Source of the DNA: Phytoseiulus persimilis
Lineage: Eukaryota; Arthropoda; Arachnida; Mesostigmata; Phytoseiidae
Reading direction: 5' to 3'
Length of the DNA: 64,000 bases
Assembly (NCBI GenBank): GCA_037576195.1
Contig: CM075101.1
Coordinates: 7,936,001 to 8,000,000 of the forward strand
The notes beneath the pieces were generated by a model. The model was not told the DNA's origin. It was given only the letters and a program-made list of their open reading frames with translations, and ran no database searches. The position numbers were made by a program, and so were the translations under genes. Below are positions 49,614-60,300 of this stretch, piece by piece (within the stretch, counting starts at the first letter, position 1; every line of letters starts with the position of its first letter).

Positions 49614-49991
49614 TTGAAAATTCAAGCTGTGGCTCCTGTCCCGGTGATTGATGACTCGGGAACGAAATCTGACGCGTCAAGAGCCCTGCTCCGGGACAAA
49701 GAGCTGCATTCAATCCACTCCATGTTCGATAGCGTCTCCTGGGTAGGACCATTCCGGACGGAAAACACGCAGAGGATTGGAACCTCTCGACCTGACTCCG
49801 AATCCGTTACAGCGCTAGTTCTTTTGGGAAATTTCGTGGACTATGAACAACCGATGAGAGGAATGGGCGCTGGTTTTGAATTAATTGCGAGTGCGAGGCG
49901 TCTTGGTCGGCGACTACGGCTTGGATCTCGCGAGCCCTGGGCCGACTTACCTACGAAACAAGGAACTCTGACCGTGAAACGGAATATATAG
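49614..49991 (+). CDS. Probable 3' exon of an unidentified gene
   Basis: An acceptor (TTAATTCAG) precedes a 125-codon frame to the TAG at 49991, and AATAAA follows 17 bases later. The peptide begins LKIQAVAPVPVIDDSG and has no recognisable domain, transmembrane segment or cysteine pattern. Upstream exons were not identified, and codon use is only mildly biased, so the call depends on acceptor, frame length and poly(A) position. Confidence 0.4.
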   Translation: MKIQAVAPVPVIDDSGTKSDASRALLRDKELHSIHSMFDSVSWVGPFRTENTQRIGTSRPDSESVTALVLLGNFVDYEQPMRGMGAGFELIASARRLGRRLRLGSREPWADLPTKQGTLTVKRNI

Positions 49992-50007
49992 AAACCTATA
50001 TGTATTG

Positions 50008-50013
50008 AATAAA
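50008..50013 (+). promoter_or_regulatory. Poly(A) signal AATAAA, plus strand
   Basis: Follows the stop codon at 49991 by 17 bases and precedes the next plus-strand start by about 175 bases. Confidence 0.5.
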
Positions 50014-50186
50014 TCGATTTTGTTCATCCGACCTCCGATTTCGTTCGACCTTGACTCTGATCCAGAACTGGCTGAGGGCCTTCTGCACAGCGACTCTGTC
50101 GTAGTTTGCCCAGTGTAGTCGAGGCACGGAACGACCGCGACCACGGCGGCTGGCTATGACTGCGACGTTGCTAGATGGCAAGCAGC

Positions 50187-50738
50187 ATGTGGATTCCGCG
50201 AATGTTCTTCATCTCGTGCATCCTGCTCGATGGTATGCGTGGAACTCGTTCAACCCATGAGCTCAGTCGGATTTAATTTATCCGTGGGCTAACCTGGAAC
50301 TTTTGAAAACACTGGATAACCCGTGCGGGCAACTCTTCACCGCGCTCAACGCTTGCTCGATGTTTCCCAGGTGGTGTTCCCGTGGTGCAATCATCCCAAG
50401 AATGCGAAGTCCAAAGACCCGGTCTCGGGATGCCTTACTGTGCCGATGATTGTTCAGAGCAGTCGTCTGTGTATTTCACCGGAGGTTGCGCAGAAGGTCA
50501 GTCGTGTTGCGTTTCCGGGACGCCCATCGCGGACCGAGAAGAACCCGCAGTTCGCAAAGCCATCGGTCCATTCAGTCCTCCTCATGAAGAGCAAACGTCT
50601 TCGAGTGAGTACTGTGTTTGGTTTAGTTCAGTCTCGGGAGGCTCAAATTGTGGATCGCCGAAACATCGCGGGAAACAAGTTGCGATTAAGTTCGAAGACG
50701 CCGTTGCTGGAAACTCCAACCTGCTTACACAGCTGTGA
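50187..50738 (+). CDS. Small cysteine-rich secreted protein
   Basis: Exon 50187-50232 starts with ATG, encodes a hydrophobic leader (MWIPRMFFISCILLDG) and ends in phase 1 before GTATGC. Exon 50371-50738 begins after a strong acceptor (GTTTCCCAG), restores the phase and runs to TGA, for 137 residues in all. After the leader there are eight cysteines in the order C..C...C..C..CC..C..C: SQECEV, GMPYCADDC, FTGGCAEGQSCCVSG, EYCVW, SNCGS. This is typical of a disulphide-stabilised extracellular domain. The CC pair recalls WAP, CLIP and similar folds, but the spacing matches none that I can name. A GTGAGT at 50605 followed by an AG at 50630-50631 would be a 27-base intron. The frame reads straight through it, so I do not splice it. 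Confidence 0.6.
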
Positions 50739-50739
50739 T

Positions 50740-51630
50740 GATGTCTATTCTGGCCAGCCCGCGCGGAAGCTCATTCCAGTCATGCCTTCGAGTTTGAAAT
50801 GAGTTCAGACCGATCCGAAAGGGATCGACAGTGGCGGGATAGCTTCCTTTGGAGATGACTCGCCGTTCTAGAGTTGTAATGTACAGGAATTGTGAACTAC
50901 CGCTTTTTTCGACCGCTCTCCCCATCTCCTAGCGCTGTCTGGGATACCTGAACTTCCTTCATTCGAATGACAGATATCTATTGCAGGCCCGACGACTCAA
51001 CATACAACGCCTGAGGTTGCGACCGGGAATCGAATACTGGTCGGAGACCACGCGCACGACTGAGAGCCCACCAGATGAGCACACCAGATCTAGAACGGCA
51101 GCGGCTCGACTTGTCTGAATGCGCATTGCACACATAGGTAATTTCTGCTCGATAGCGTTCTCGGGGCATCGTGGAACATTCAGCCCTCACGTTTCACTCC
51201 GGGCTTCTATGAGCCCAAGCTCGAAGCCGCGTTTCGAGCCCGGAGCTTGATCGGTGACCAAAGTCATCCGCTCCTCACATTACATTCTACATCATTTCCA
51301 TTATACGAAGTATAAGCATAAAACTTCAATTCGTCCTAGCTCTACCTCCGAATAAGTATTTTCATCACCAGTGTGGTGTTCCCAAGACTCTCTGAATCCC
51401 ATCAGGTTATGAGCCTGAAGTCTGAGTCCCAGAAACGATGAGAGGATGCAACGCATCTAAGCGACGCAAGATCGTCGTCTGTTGATGAACGCTGAGTGAG
51501 TGTCCACGTGGCAGGGCTGGGAACTTCCCCAGGAACGGCTGAATCAGAATCCTACGACGGGAACGGTAGCTGGTATCGGGTGAGCACCTAATCGAGAGAG
51601 AACGAGCTATCTCTTCGGGGCTGGCATCAC
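50740..51630. other. No recognisable gene
   Basis: No poly(A) signal, domain or convincing splice pair was seen between the cysteine-rich gene and the copia-like remnant. Confidence 0.35.
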
Positions 51631-51638
51631 TTTCAAAG

Positions 51639-52856
51639 ATGGCCCACATACCGTCTGGTTTTGCGTCGGTTCAGAACGTACCGTCGTCTCTCGAGAAACT
51701 GCAGAAAGGTCCGAACTACATGGACTGGAAACTCGCAATATGGGAGGGCCGAACGATTGCGACTCAAACTGTCGTTTCGCAGAATCTACGAAAGATGCTC
51801 ACCAGGAAGGGTCACATTTCATTGGAAGCAGAGTTGCAAAAAGACCAGGAATAGTACCAGCCAAAATGCTCGTACGCAGAGGTTGCCCTGAGAACCCAGA
51901 CCTGTATTTCCGTATTCAGGCTCACGGACACATTCCCGTATTACGGCGCTACGGAAGATTTATCCCGTAATTCCGTATTACGGAAAACGATCCCGCCTAG
52001 ATTCACACCTCAGATATCCTTGATGTAGCGATATTGTTTGTGTTTCCCAAGGCAAGCCGTGAGTACCGCATACCGGATGCCCGAATATCTCAGCGGAGTT
52101 ATTTGAAATGATTCGTGCATGAAACATCATCTATGTTTCGTGGAATTTCTTTTCCGTAATTCCGTATCACGAAAAATAATTTCCGTCATTCCGTATCACG
52201 GCTTTCATTTCGAAATTCCGTATTCCGTATCACGGAAATGCATGTCTATGAGTACCTCCTCGGTATCCTCTACAGCTCTTGTAACGATATAGCAGACGCT
52301 GAGTAGGAAGATCGATGCGCCTGAGGAGTTGCCAAACAGGTCTGACCACATTGACGAAGGCTCGCAACGAGACGCCCGCCGTTCGAAGATGATGCATCCT
52401 CATCGACATGGTACGGTTTTCGAATTCGGATTCTGGAATCTTTTCCGCCCGGTTGCTGGGTTCTACCGAGCCAAGCTGCAGGATCCAGGATCGATCCCTG
52501 GAGGGTTCGAGCCTGATTAAGCTCCCGGAGGGATTCCTTCCGCTCTCCGAGAACTGAGTTGGTGAAAGAGCGCCTGCTTGCTGGAACTTCAAGGCATGAC
52601 TTACAGGAGAAGAGAAACGTCGATGGCTGAGGGCGTCGGAGTAATGAGGCTCCCGATCTCGCTCGCAAGAAAGTACGCAGCGACCGAGTTTACGGACGTA
52701 TCCCGAGTTGCGAGTCTCGGTATCAACCTCTTATCAGTGCATCAACTCTTAACGGAAGGGCCTACGACAACTTTCTTGGATGACGAGAGAAACGAAATCC
52801 GGGACAAGGAGAGAATCTTGCGCTTTGTTGCTCATGGCGCAGGGAAGGATCTCTGA
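51639..52856 (+). mobile_element. Decayed Ty1/copia-like retroelement remnant
   Basis: Two disconnected plus-strand frames resemble different parts of a copia polyprotein. The first, 51639-51854, contains LEKLQKGPNYMDWKLAIW, like the start of a copia gag domain. The second, in 52590-52856, contains ASLGINLLSVHQLLTEG, the strand and helix that in copia follow the protease and precede the integrase zinc finger (usual core NLLSVxxL). The DNA between them is mostly the dispersed repeat at 51906-52200. No reverse transcriptase, RNase H or LTRs were seen. It is a fragment and not functional. The match is by motif only. Confidence 0.55.
51906..52200 (+). repeat. Dispersed repeat, copy B
   Basis: Second copy of the repeat at 17464-17706, same orientation, with the shared block CTTGATGTAGCGATATTG and repeated TTCCGTATTACGGAA-like near-palindromes on both sides. 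It sits inside the copia-like remnant, so one of the two inserted into the other, or both belong to one composite element. Confidence 0.75.
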
Positions 52857-53300
52857 AAGTTGCGGCGGCGGATGCGCCGGTGACGGTCCACGCTAGTGGC
52901 AAGCAACTCCCAAAACATTCCTTTGGTCGAGTCGGAAGACCAAGGAAGAGCTCGACCAAAATCACAGCGATTCTGACGGTTTTGTGGGTCTGTTCTGCAC
53001 AAGATGTCTCTTCAGAGGTCCCTGAGCGGACTGGGGCTTCCCGGAAGAATCTGCGTAGTCCTCAACTCGTAACCCTCTTATTGATGGAGTTGGGTCTGGT
53101 CCAGTTCGCCGCAGATCAGTGCCGCTTCTCTTCTCTGTTCTCATCAGAAGTATGTAGCCAAAGTTCTGATCTTTACGATTCATTTGGATGTTCTTCTCAT
53201 TCTTACAACTGATCCAACATTCTAGAATCGTATCGAGGCCGTCTCCGGGAAAAGTTCCCAATGAAAGTGCCGGTTCGAGCGTTCCCTTTTTCTGGCTCAG

Positions 53301-53853
53301 TTACCCATCGTCCCTGCGAAGAGGTTAGCTCCAGAGGCCTGGGAAAGGTTCATGGACTTGGCTGGGCAAGTTCGCACGCAGCTTGCGGACCATTCACACC
53401 ACATAGCTGTCCTGGCGATCAATCAGATCTCCGGTTATTGTTGGGGGAGGTTATTCACTTGAACGAGTCGATTCGACTCCTACATATATTGATGCTTCCA
53501 TGGAACTCTGGGGGCATCGCTGTTAACCTCTGGCGGTCTATGTGGTCTTTGTACTTCCTCGAGTTACAAACCTCGAGCATCTGGATCTCAATCGTCGGCC
53601 GCATCCCTGGGTTCACCCGCGAAGCTCAGGTATGGAGGAATACGCGCGGAGAGACCATGTCCGCGCTCCTCTCATCACTCTTCACTTCTCTCCCCGATTC
53701 GTCGGACGATCCGCCATCTTTTTCGGCCTTGTGGCCGCCCAAGCAGGGATTTCCCACTCCTTAAATGCTACGACTCAGCGACGGCAGCAGCTTCTCGGCA
53801 GCCTCAGCGAAGAAGTCGCAGTTGAATTACCAGCGTTAGAAAGAGTGCGCTGA
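53301..53853 (+). CDS. Unidentified gene, last two exons
   Basis: Exon 53301-53433 follows TTTTTCTGGCTCAG and reads APEAWERFMDLAGQVRTQLA and on to AVLAINQIS, ending in phase 1 before GTTATT (a weak donor). Exon 53630-53853 begins after GAAGCTCAG in the matching phase, reads MEEYARRDHVRAPLITLHF then FVGRSAIFFGLVAAQAG, and stops at 53851-53853. The hydrophobic middle may be one membrane-spanning segment. The peptide looks like ordinary protein, but I recognise no family, and the first exon(s) were not found. The weak donor is the main doubt. Confidence 0.38.
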
Positions 53854-54487
53854 GCCACCTTTCTGTCATCGTGAGCTTTGGTACGTTAGTTCTTAGGTTC
53901 CGATGCTGGCGGTCTACTATTGGTGGTCGAACTTCTACTGCGGCAATATAAATTCTGCTCAGAATGTAACGGGCAGTGAGCTTCCGAGTCCGCGTTCTCC
54001 CCCATCCAATGGAATCAGGAGATCGGAGGAAATTTCGACTCCTGGAAGCTTGGCATTCTCCGACACTCCCTCCGTGGGTCGAGGAATCGTTCTAGTATTT
54101 GCTTCCGCTGATCCCCTGCTCAGATATACTCCGTTTCTGAACGCCTTCATCTTGTTCTGGCTCACCTCTCCAAAACCCTCTCTCAAAACCCAAAACAGCT
54201 CCATCGCGGCGGCGGTTACTGAAACGAAAACACTGAGATTTTCAAATGCAACGGAATATTTTCTTCGATGAGGCTACGTTTCTCGGTAATTGAGACACTC
54301 CCCTGACGCCTTGCTGAAGTCCTCGATATTTTTTCGTCCGTTGCGTCTTCCCGGCCAGCTGAGACAGTGATCGTTTTTCACCTGGTTTTCTTCCGTTGTA
54401 GGGATAGGATTTCGGTTTTTCAAGTACAGAACGAAAGAGTCACGTCGTTGAACATCCTCAAGCACTGCTCATGTGACGGCAGATATC

Positions 54488-55682
54488 ATGGATTCGGATG
54501 AGGAACTTTTCACGGTATACTAGATGACCTTGTTATTTATCAATATGCTGTTCGTAATGGGTCGTTCCCCTCCGAGAAATGACAGCCAACAGACCTTGTT
54601 TCTGAGCGTGAGGGAAGGTTTGGAGGAACGTCTGCCACTGTGAAAAGTGAATCGTGTCAATGGTTGGTCCTGAGCTCGTCCCGCGGGACGTGACGGCTCT
54701 ATTGAGTGCATGAATGTATGATGTTGTAGGATCGTTCGCAGGCGAACACATGGTGTGCTCCGGATGGTTCGAACTGATAACAGAACATCAGATGCGCCGA
54801 TGAGGAGTCGCCGTGCTTCGCGACGAAGAAGCTGCTCTAATCGGTTCCCTTGATTCATTTCTAGGTAGAGCGCATCCTCAGTCATAAGTCATCGAAGAAA
54901 GGGAGATTCTTCTTGGTGAAGTGGCTCAACTACCCGCTGACGGACTCTACTTGGGAACCTCAGGAAAATCTTTACTGCAAGAAACTCGTCCAGGCGTATT
55001 GGGAAAATCCTCAGGTAGGTTCCTTCTCGCCGACCTTCCGGCTTCGAAAGGCTTATGTGGCGCCAAGACTTACCTTCAGAAATTGTTCCATGGTAGTCAC
55101 TTATCCTGCATTCCAGCCACAAAAAAGCTTGAAACAAATTATACGAGAGCACATGGAGGCGCAAGCTAAAAGTAAAGAGGAAGGAAGCAACGAAGAGACT
55201 TCTTCCGAGGAACTCACGTCGGACGAGGTACGTCTTGCTGTGGGAATCGCTGAGAGTCGCCCTTGGAAATCGCCATCCCCCGTGGATTTGATGGAGCGGA
55301 TTCCGTTTCTATACGACCAGTGTAACAGTTCCTCCGATTTCAGGCCGAAAGCAGAGGCGACAGCGTCGTGGGTGGGAGACCTGAAAAGTTCAAAATTGAT
55401 CAGGGGAAACCGACGGAAGAGTTCAACTATGTGAGTAGCGTTTATTCCGTCATCACCCATTCAGATATCCTTGTTTCACAACCCGTGCTCCTTTCATGCC
55501 CATGTGCTCCATATAACTCACAGTTTACACTATCACAGAGGGCTTTCCTCAAACTTGGCTTCACGGTCAGTGCTCTCATTGTCATCGCCTTCATACTGTG
55601 GACTGGGAACGATAACTTCTACATGGAGCGATTCTACGCTAGTCGTTTCAAGGAGGAGCATCCTCAACACATCGAGCACTGA
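54488..55682 (+). CDS. HP1-like chromobox protein
   Basis: Heterochromatin protein that reads methylated histone H3 lysine 9. Exons: 54488-54514, 54865-55014, 55117-55227, 55344-55430, 55539-55682; all in phase, 172 residues, a typical HP1 length. The chromodomain is complete (ELFTVERILSHK, FFLVKWLNYPLTDSTWEPQE). Of the aromatic cage, W and the following Y are kept, and the first position is F instead of the usual Y. A hinge rich in Lys, Ser and Glu follows. The last exon occupies the chromoshadow position (VIAFILWTGNDNFYMERFYA, then EEHPQHIEH) but has diverged strongly and ends early. Its hydrophobic start could be misread as a transmembrane helix. It is probably a divergent HP1 paralogue; a full-length, more conserved HP1 may lie elsewhere in the genome. 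Confidence 0.85.
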
Positions 55683-55699
55683 TTCCGCCACACTTTAGT

Positions 55700-57360
55700 T
55701 TCCTCTGTGGGGACTGAGCACACTGTGGACCGCTTGCATTCTCAGCTGCGAACTGTATACTCGGCTCATCGAATTTCCGCATTCAAGGACCCTGATCACT
55801 GGCTCCGCTGCTCTTCGGAAATTCTCGTGTTCTCAACTCGTCGCTGCGGATTATAGTACATATATATGGAGAGTAGCAATTCATTTAAACGCTGAAGCTC
55901 GCGATGTAATTTCATTCCGAGGTGGTGTTCTTCAGTCGAAACACGAAACCGATCTCGAAGCGCAGTTGATAAACGGAACTGAGCTTGAACTCAAATAAAA
56001 GAACTCGATATAAACTCAATTCACTTCGAGGAGGGATATTCGTCCTGGTGGGTCTAAATGACGGTGATTCAAGTTTAGTCTTCCCACAGAGAGTGCCCGA
56101 TAACGGAGAGAGGCACTACGAGAAAAGATTGAGAACAAGTGGAGAACGCAACAGTGGAGGAGTCGGATCCGAATAGTCGACGGTGCAGGACTTCATGGAG
56201 CGATTAATGGAACTTTTTCGAAACTCGACTGACTTTCACAATCAATGGGTCGGGGGTCCGGTTTGCCGCAAATTTATTCAAATTTCCTGCATCATTATTA
56301 TTATGATTATCGTCTTCCTCAGAATCTTCAGCATCACTGTAAATGTCAATACAAATATCGTTATTATCATTTCGCTGCCAGTCATCCATCCACTGAGGCA
56401 TCCGTTCCGACAAGAAGTTAAGACAACATGGGGACCGGTCAAAGTGCCAGTTCTCCCTTGTTCAACTCGAACGTTCGACTAGCGTTCAGTCGTTGCTTAA
56501 GAACCACCTAATCTACAAATTCAGGTCTATCCCTACAGTCCTCCACTCCCAAATATATCCGCTTTCGCCCGCGATTTTATCGAGTCTTGATAGACACTTT
56601 TCCTCCTCACCCATCTCACGAACGAGTGTGGCGGTGGGTGAAGCTGGGTGGCCGCGCACCCTCGAGACCAATACTTATGATGCAGCTACGCCAATTATGA
56701 TCATCATCATTCTCGCCGCGCTTGTCCGCTCTGCACATCGAACCAACGTCGGAGTCTAACTTCGAGCTCCAGGACGCTCACTAGAAGAAGATATCGACAA
56801 TATACACTTGGACTGGTTACCTTCAACATCAACAGCAGCAACAACGCGAGCAGCAACAGCGGATATCGGGTCGTGAGGAAACAGAGGCAAAGTATCGTCA
56901 GCTAGCGCTTAGTTGAATATATTAGCGTTTATGTCATACCGATGGTGTTTCATTGGCTCGAGGATGTTTCGAAGAGGTAGCTGTCGTCGTCGCTGCTGTT
57001 GCTGCTGCTGGCGTCCACGAAAATTTCTGAATCGTTCCGAGCAGAAATCTCGATGGATCGGTTTAATGTATTCAGATGAAATCACGCAAAATGTCACCCA
57101 CTGACTCACTCACTTCTACATAGGGGTCAATCCAACTGTTTAGTTGTATTATTTAAAATGTTTACAGGGTTTTACTCTAACTAAGCGCTCCCTAGCCCAC
57201 TAGCTGGAATCGTTGTTGGTTGATGATCATACATATGCTGAATGTTGCTTGTGAGATTTGACGAGCGTTGTTGCGCCCGCAACAACGGATCACGTGGCTT
57301 TTCCCCCTCGCCTTCACATCTGGGTTCCAGTCTGTTTCGATGAAACATGGATCTCCGCCT
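55700..57360. other. Convergent 3' flanks of the HP1-like and Bre1 genes
   Basis: Contains a plus-strand AATAAA at about 55994 and ATT/CAG/CAA-type low-complexity tracts near 56295, 56825 and 56995. A minus-strand frame at 56204-56413 encodes a short acidic Asn/Asp-rich peptide, but it has no splice partner and I do not call it. Part of the right side is probably Bre1 3' UTR. Confidence 0.45.
55994..55999 (+). promoter_or_regulatory. Poly(A) signal of the HP1-like gene
   Basis: AATAAA 312 bp after the stop codon at 55682, same strand. Confidence 0.5.
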
Positions 57361-57365
57361 ACGCG

Positions 57366-60300
57366 TTAGGTCAGGTATAGCCGGTGGTAATCATTGGCTC
57401 CAAACGGTGCGTTGCACTTCGGGCACTTCCGTTGCCTGGTCTCGTAGCGAGTTTTTAAGCAGTCGTAGCAGAAGACGTGGTAGCATTTAGACAAAACCGC
57501 GTCCTTCTTCTTCACCTGGAAGAAGCGAAAGTTCGAGGATGAGAGCCATGTCGATCGTTGTCGGGTCGGGATGAGCTCGGTAGCTAGCGGAAAAATCGCA
57601 GGAGCTCTCCTGGCTCGTGAATACCTTGCAAGATGGGCACGTGAGGGTCTCCTTGTACTCCCGGATTTCTTCAAGAAGAACTTCGTCTGTGTTGGAAGCC
57701 AGCTCGAACTTCTTCGCTCGTTCAAGTTTTCGTTTAAGGGACATGATTTCCTCGTGAAGCCGTCTGCTCTTGAACGTTTCCTCACGATACGCCCCAGCCT
57801 TTTCACTCACTGCAGCTTGGGCTTCCTTCAGCTGGCCCAAATACTTCTCCAAATGGAGCTTCAAATCGGCGGCAGACTGAGTGGCTTCTAGAGCTTTGCG
57901 CTTATGGAGCTCCATGCATTGCTGACGGAGTGCCAATTCTTTCTCAGCTGTGGCGAGTTGTGTTTGTAGGAGACGTTCTTTCTCCTCAAGTCGTCGCACA
58001 ACCTACAGGAGAACGACAGAAAAAAACGGAATCAGATCCTCTGCTCGGAACCAAGCGATCCGACGATCGGGAGGAGCTAGAATATCTACGTGAATCCAAC
58101 GAACCTGATTCTGAGCTTCAACTTGACTGTGGAGAGTGCTGACTTGTTCCCCGATCATGATCTTCTCCTCCTTCTGGAGCTTGATCATCTGATTTGCTTT
58201 GATCCGCTCGCTCATCAGCTTGAAGTTGGCATCATCCTGGGTTTGGGTGGGATCAAAATATCAGATGCGGGAACCTTGGCTGCTGGTGAGAAGCCACCAT
58301 TTTCTATTCTCTTGAAGCTCGCCCAAAGGCTCGAGTCGAGCGACCTACCTTCTCTTTCAACTGCTGGATGAACCGTTGATTCTGTTCGTGCATGTCTTCA
58401 AACGCCTGTCCAGTCACGTCGAGATCTTTGAGTACAGCATCTTCTTCTTGCTTCTGAGCTGCGAGGTTTTGCTTCAACTTGTTGACCTGCTCTTCAAGCA
58501 TGCGAATTTTTCTCAGCGCTTCTTCATCTGCCAGCTTCCGCCGCTCCTTCCGTTCGGCTTCCACGAGCTTCCGCAACTGTTCTTTCGTTTTCTCCACTTC
58601 GGCGAGCGCTCGTTTCTCGGCGGCTAGCAGGGTTGCCTGAAGATTGTCGAAGATCTCTCTCAATTCATCAGTGCCCCGAAGTATCGCAAAAAACGCTGCC
58701 GAGCCAGGAGCCGATCTCACAGCGCGGAGCTGAATCGTGAATATCTGGGGATTCACCGAAATTTTCGAACTTCCAATTTCTACGCAATGAAATAGCGGAG
58801 AATTCCAGTACCTTATCCCTGGTTTCCTTTGGAATTTGTTTGTACGTGTCCAACAGTACTTTCAATTCTTTTCGGCCGTCTTCCGACTGCTTTAGCTGAC
58901 TACGGAGTTCGCGAATGATCTCTCCGTCGCTCTTCCCCCGGTCCCGTTCGAGTTCCTGAAGGGTTGCACTAGAATGATTTCACGCCCTCGGGCCCATCAT
59001 CTGGAGTGGCTGAGAAATTTTATTGAGCGATGCTCGAGGCGGCAGGTGTTTTTGCTTACCTCGAGGTCCAGCATGATTTCTACACCGTCCTCTAACCGCG
59101 AACAGTCCGAGGAACCTGTACCATCTCTGAAGTTACCTTCAGCTGAAGACGTCGCAACCGATGGATCTCCCAGAGCTAGATTCTCCGAAGACGAGGTAAC
59201 ATGATGATGACCTACAATTTCAAATGATCGTCCCATAGAAACTCTCAGATGAGCACGTAGGATCGAATTCCCCTGTCCGGGACATTCGAGGGGCACCTCA
59301 CCTTGCGAGTTGAGTTCTGTCTTCAGTTGAGCATTTTCTTGAGTTAATTCTTTGACTTTACGCTTGTACCGCAGTGTTTCGCCTGAAAACACGTTTCTTC
59401 GTGAGCTCATGACAGTTCGGGCAGGAGCGATGATAGGAATGCTTTCGCCCCCTGGAGATCTCGGGCATTGAATGTTCATTTGTCCATCGAGAATCAATTC
59501 ACGTACCTTTCAACTGTTTGTTATGATTTTGTAAAGTTTCTATGAGATGCCGCATTTCTCGATTCATGGGAGCAATTTGTTCGCTAGCTGTGACTTTCTG
59601 TTCGAACTCAATGCGAAGCTTCTCGTACTCTTTGCGCACCTGCCGTTGAAGAAAAGGACGAAAGATCAGAAGGCTTCCTCGAAGGACGAGCAGAAGCCCC
59701 ACAGGTGTTGTTCACGATGCTAAGATCTCGTTACCTGAGCTAGAGCGTCCTCCAGACGAATGACCTCTGTGCGCAGCTTCTTCTGCATGGTCAGTTCTTC
59801 ACCCTCCATGCGTTCGATCGTTCGTTGGTGGGCTTGCTTCGCCGCAATCAGTTGCTGTCTGTAATGGGGGGCGCAAGCGGTTCATGATCAGGAGGGAGGG
59901 GAATCCATAATTCATCGAATCATTCCTTCTCTTCCGCAGGATCGAGACAGATGCGCGTCGATCAGCCGTCGGGAGATCCTGAATTCCACGAGGATGAACA
60001 ACTCACCGGTGTTCTTCAAGCTGAGTTTGCAGTTGCATACTCTCGTTGTATAAGACGCTGTACTGGCTCTGCAAACATTTGTACTCAGCAGTCTCGATTA
60101 CCACTCGCTCTGGAAGGCACTGAATGTCCATTTTCAGCTTCTCGATCGTTCTCAAAGCTTCCTTGTGGTCTTCGTTCAACTGTTCGAGCTCCTGCAGCCG
60201 GCCCTGGGAATGAAATGAGATCTATGAAAACGAATGGAAGATGAAAACTGTACCTGGGCACTGTACATCGGTTCATCTCCGCCCTCTCATCGAGATGGAG

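Noticed and set aside
53959..54204. Minus-strand 81-codon ORF near the HP1-like gene
   Set aside because: No splice support or domain; codon use not like the real exons.
55539..55682. C-terminal transmembrane helix in the HP1-like protein
   Set aside because: The hydrophobic run is in the position of the chromoshadow core strands and is followed by a FYxxRF pattern as in that domain.
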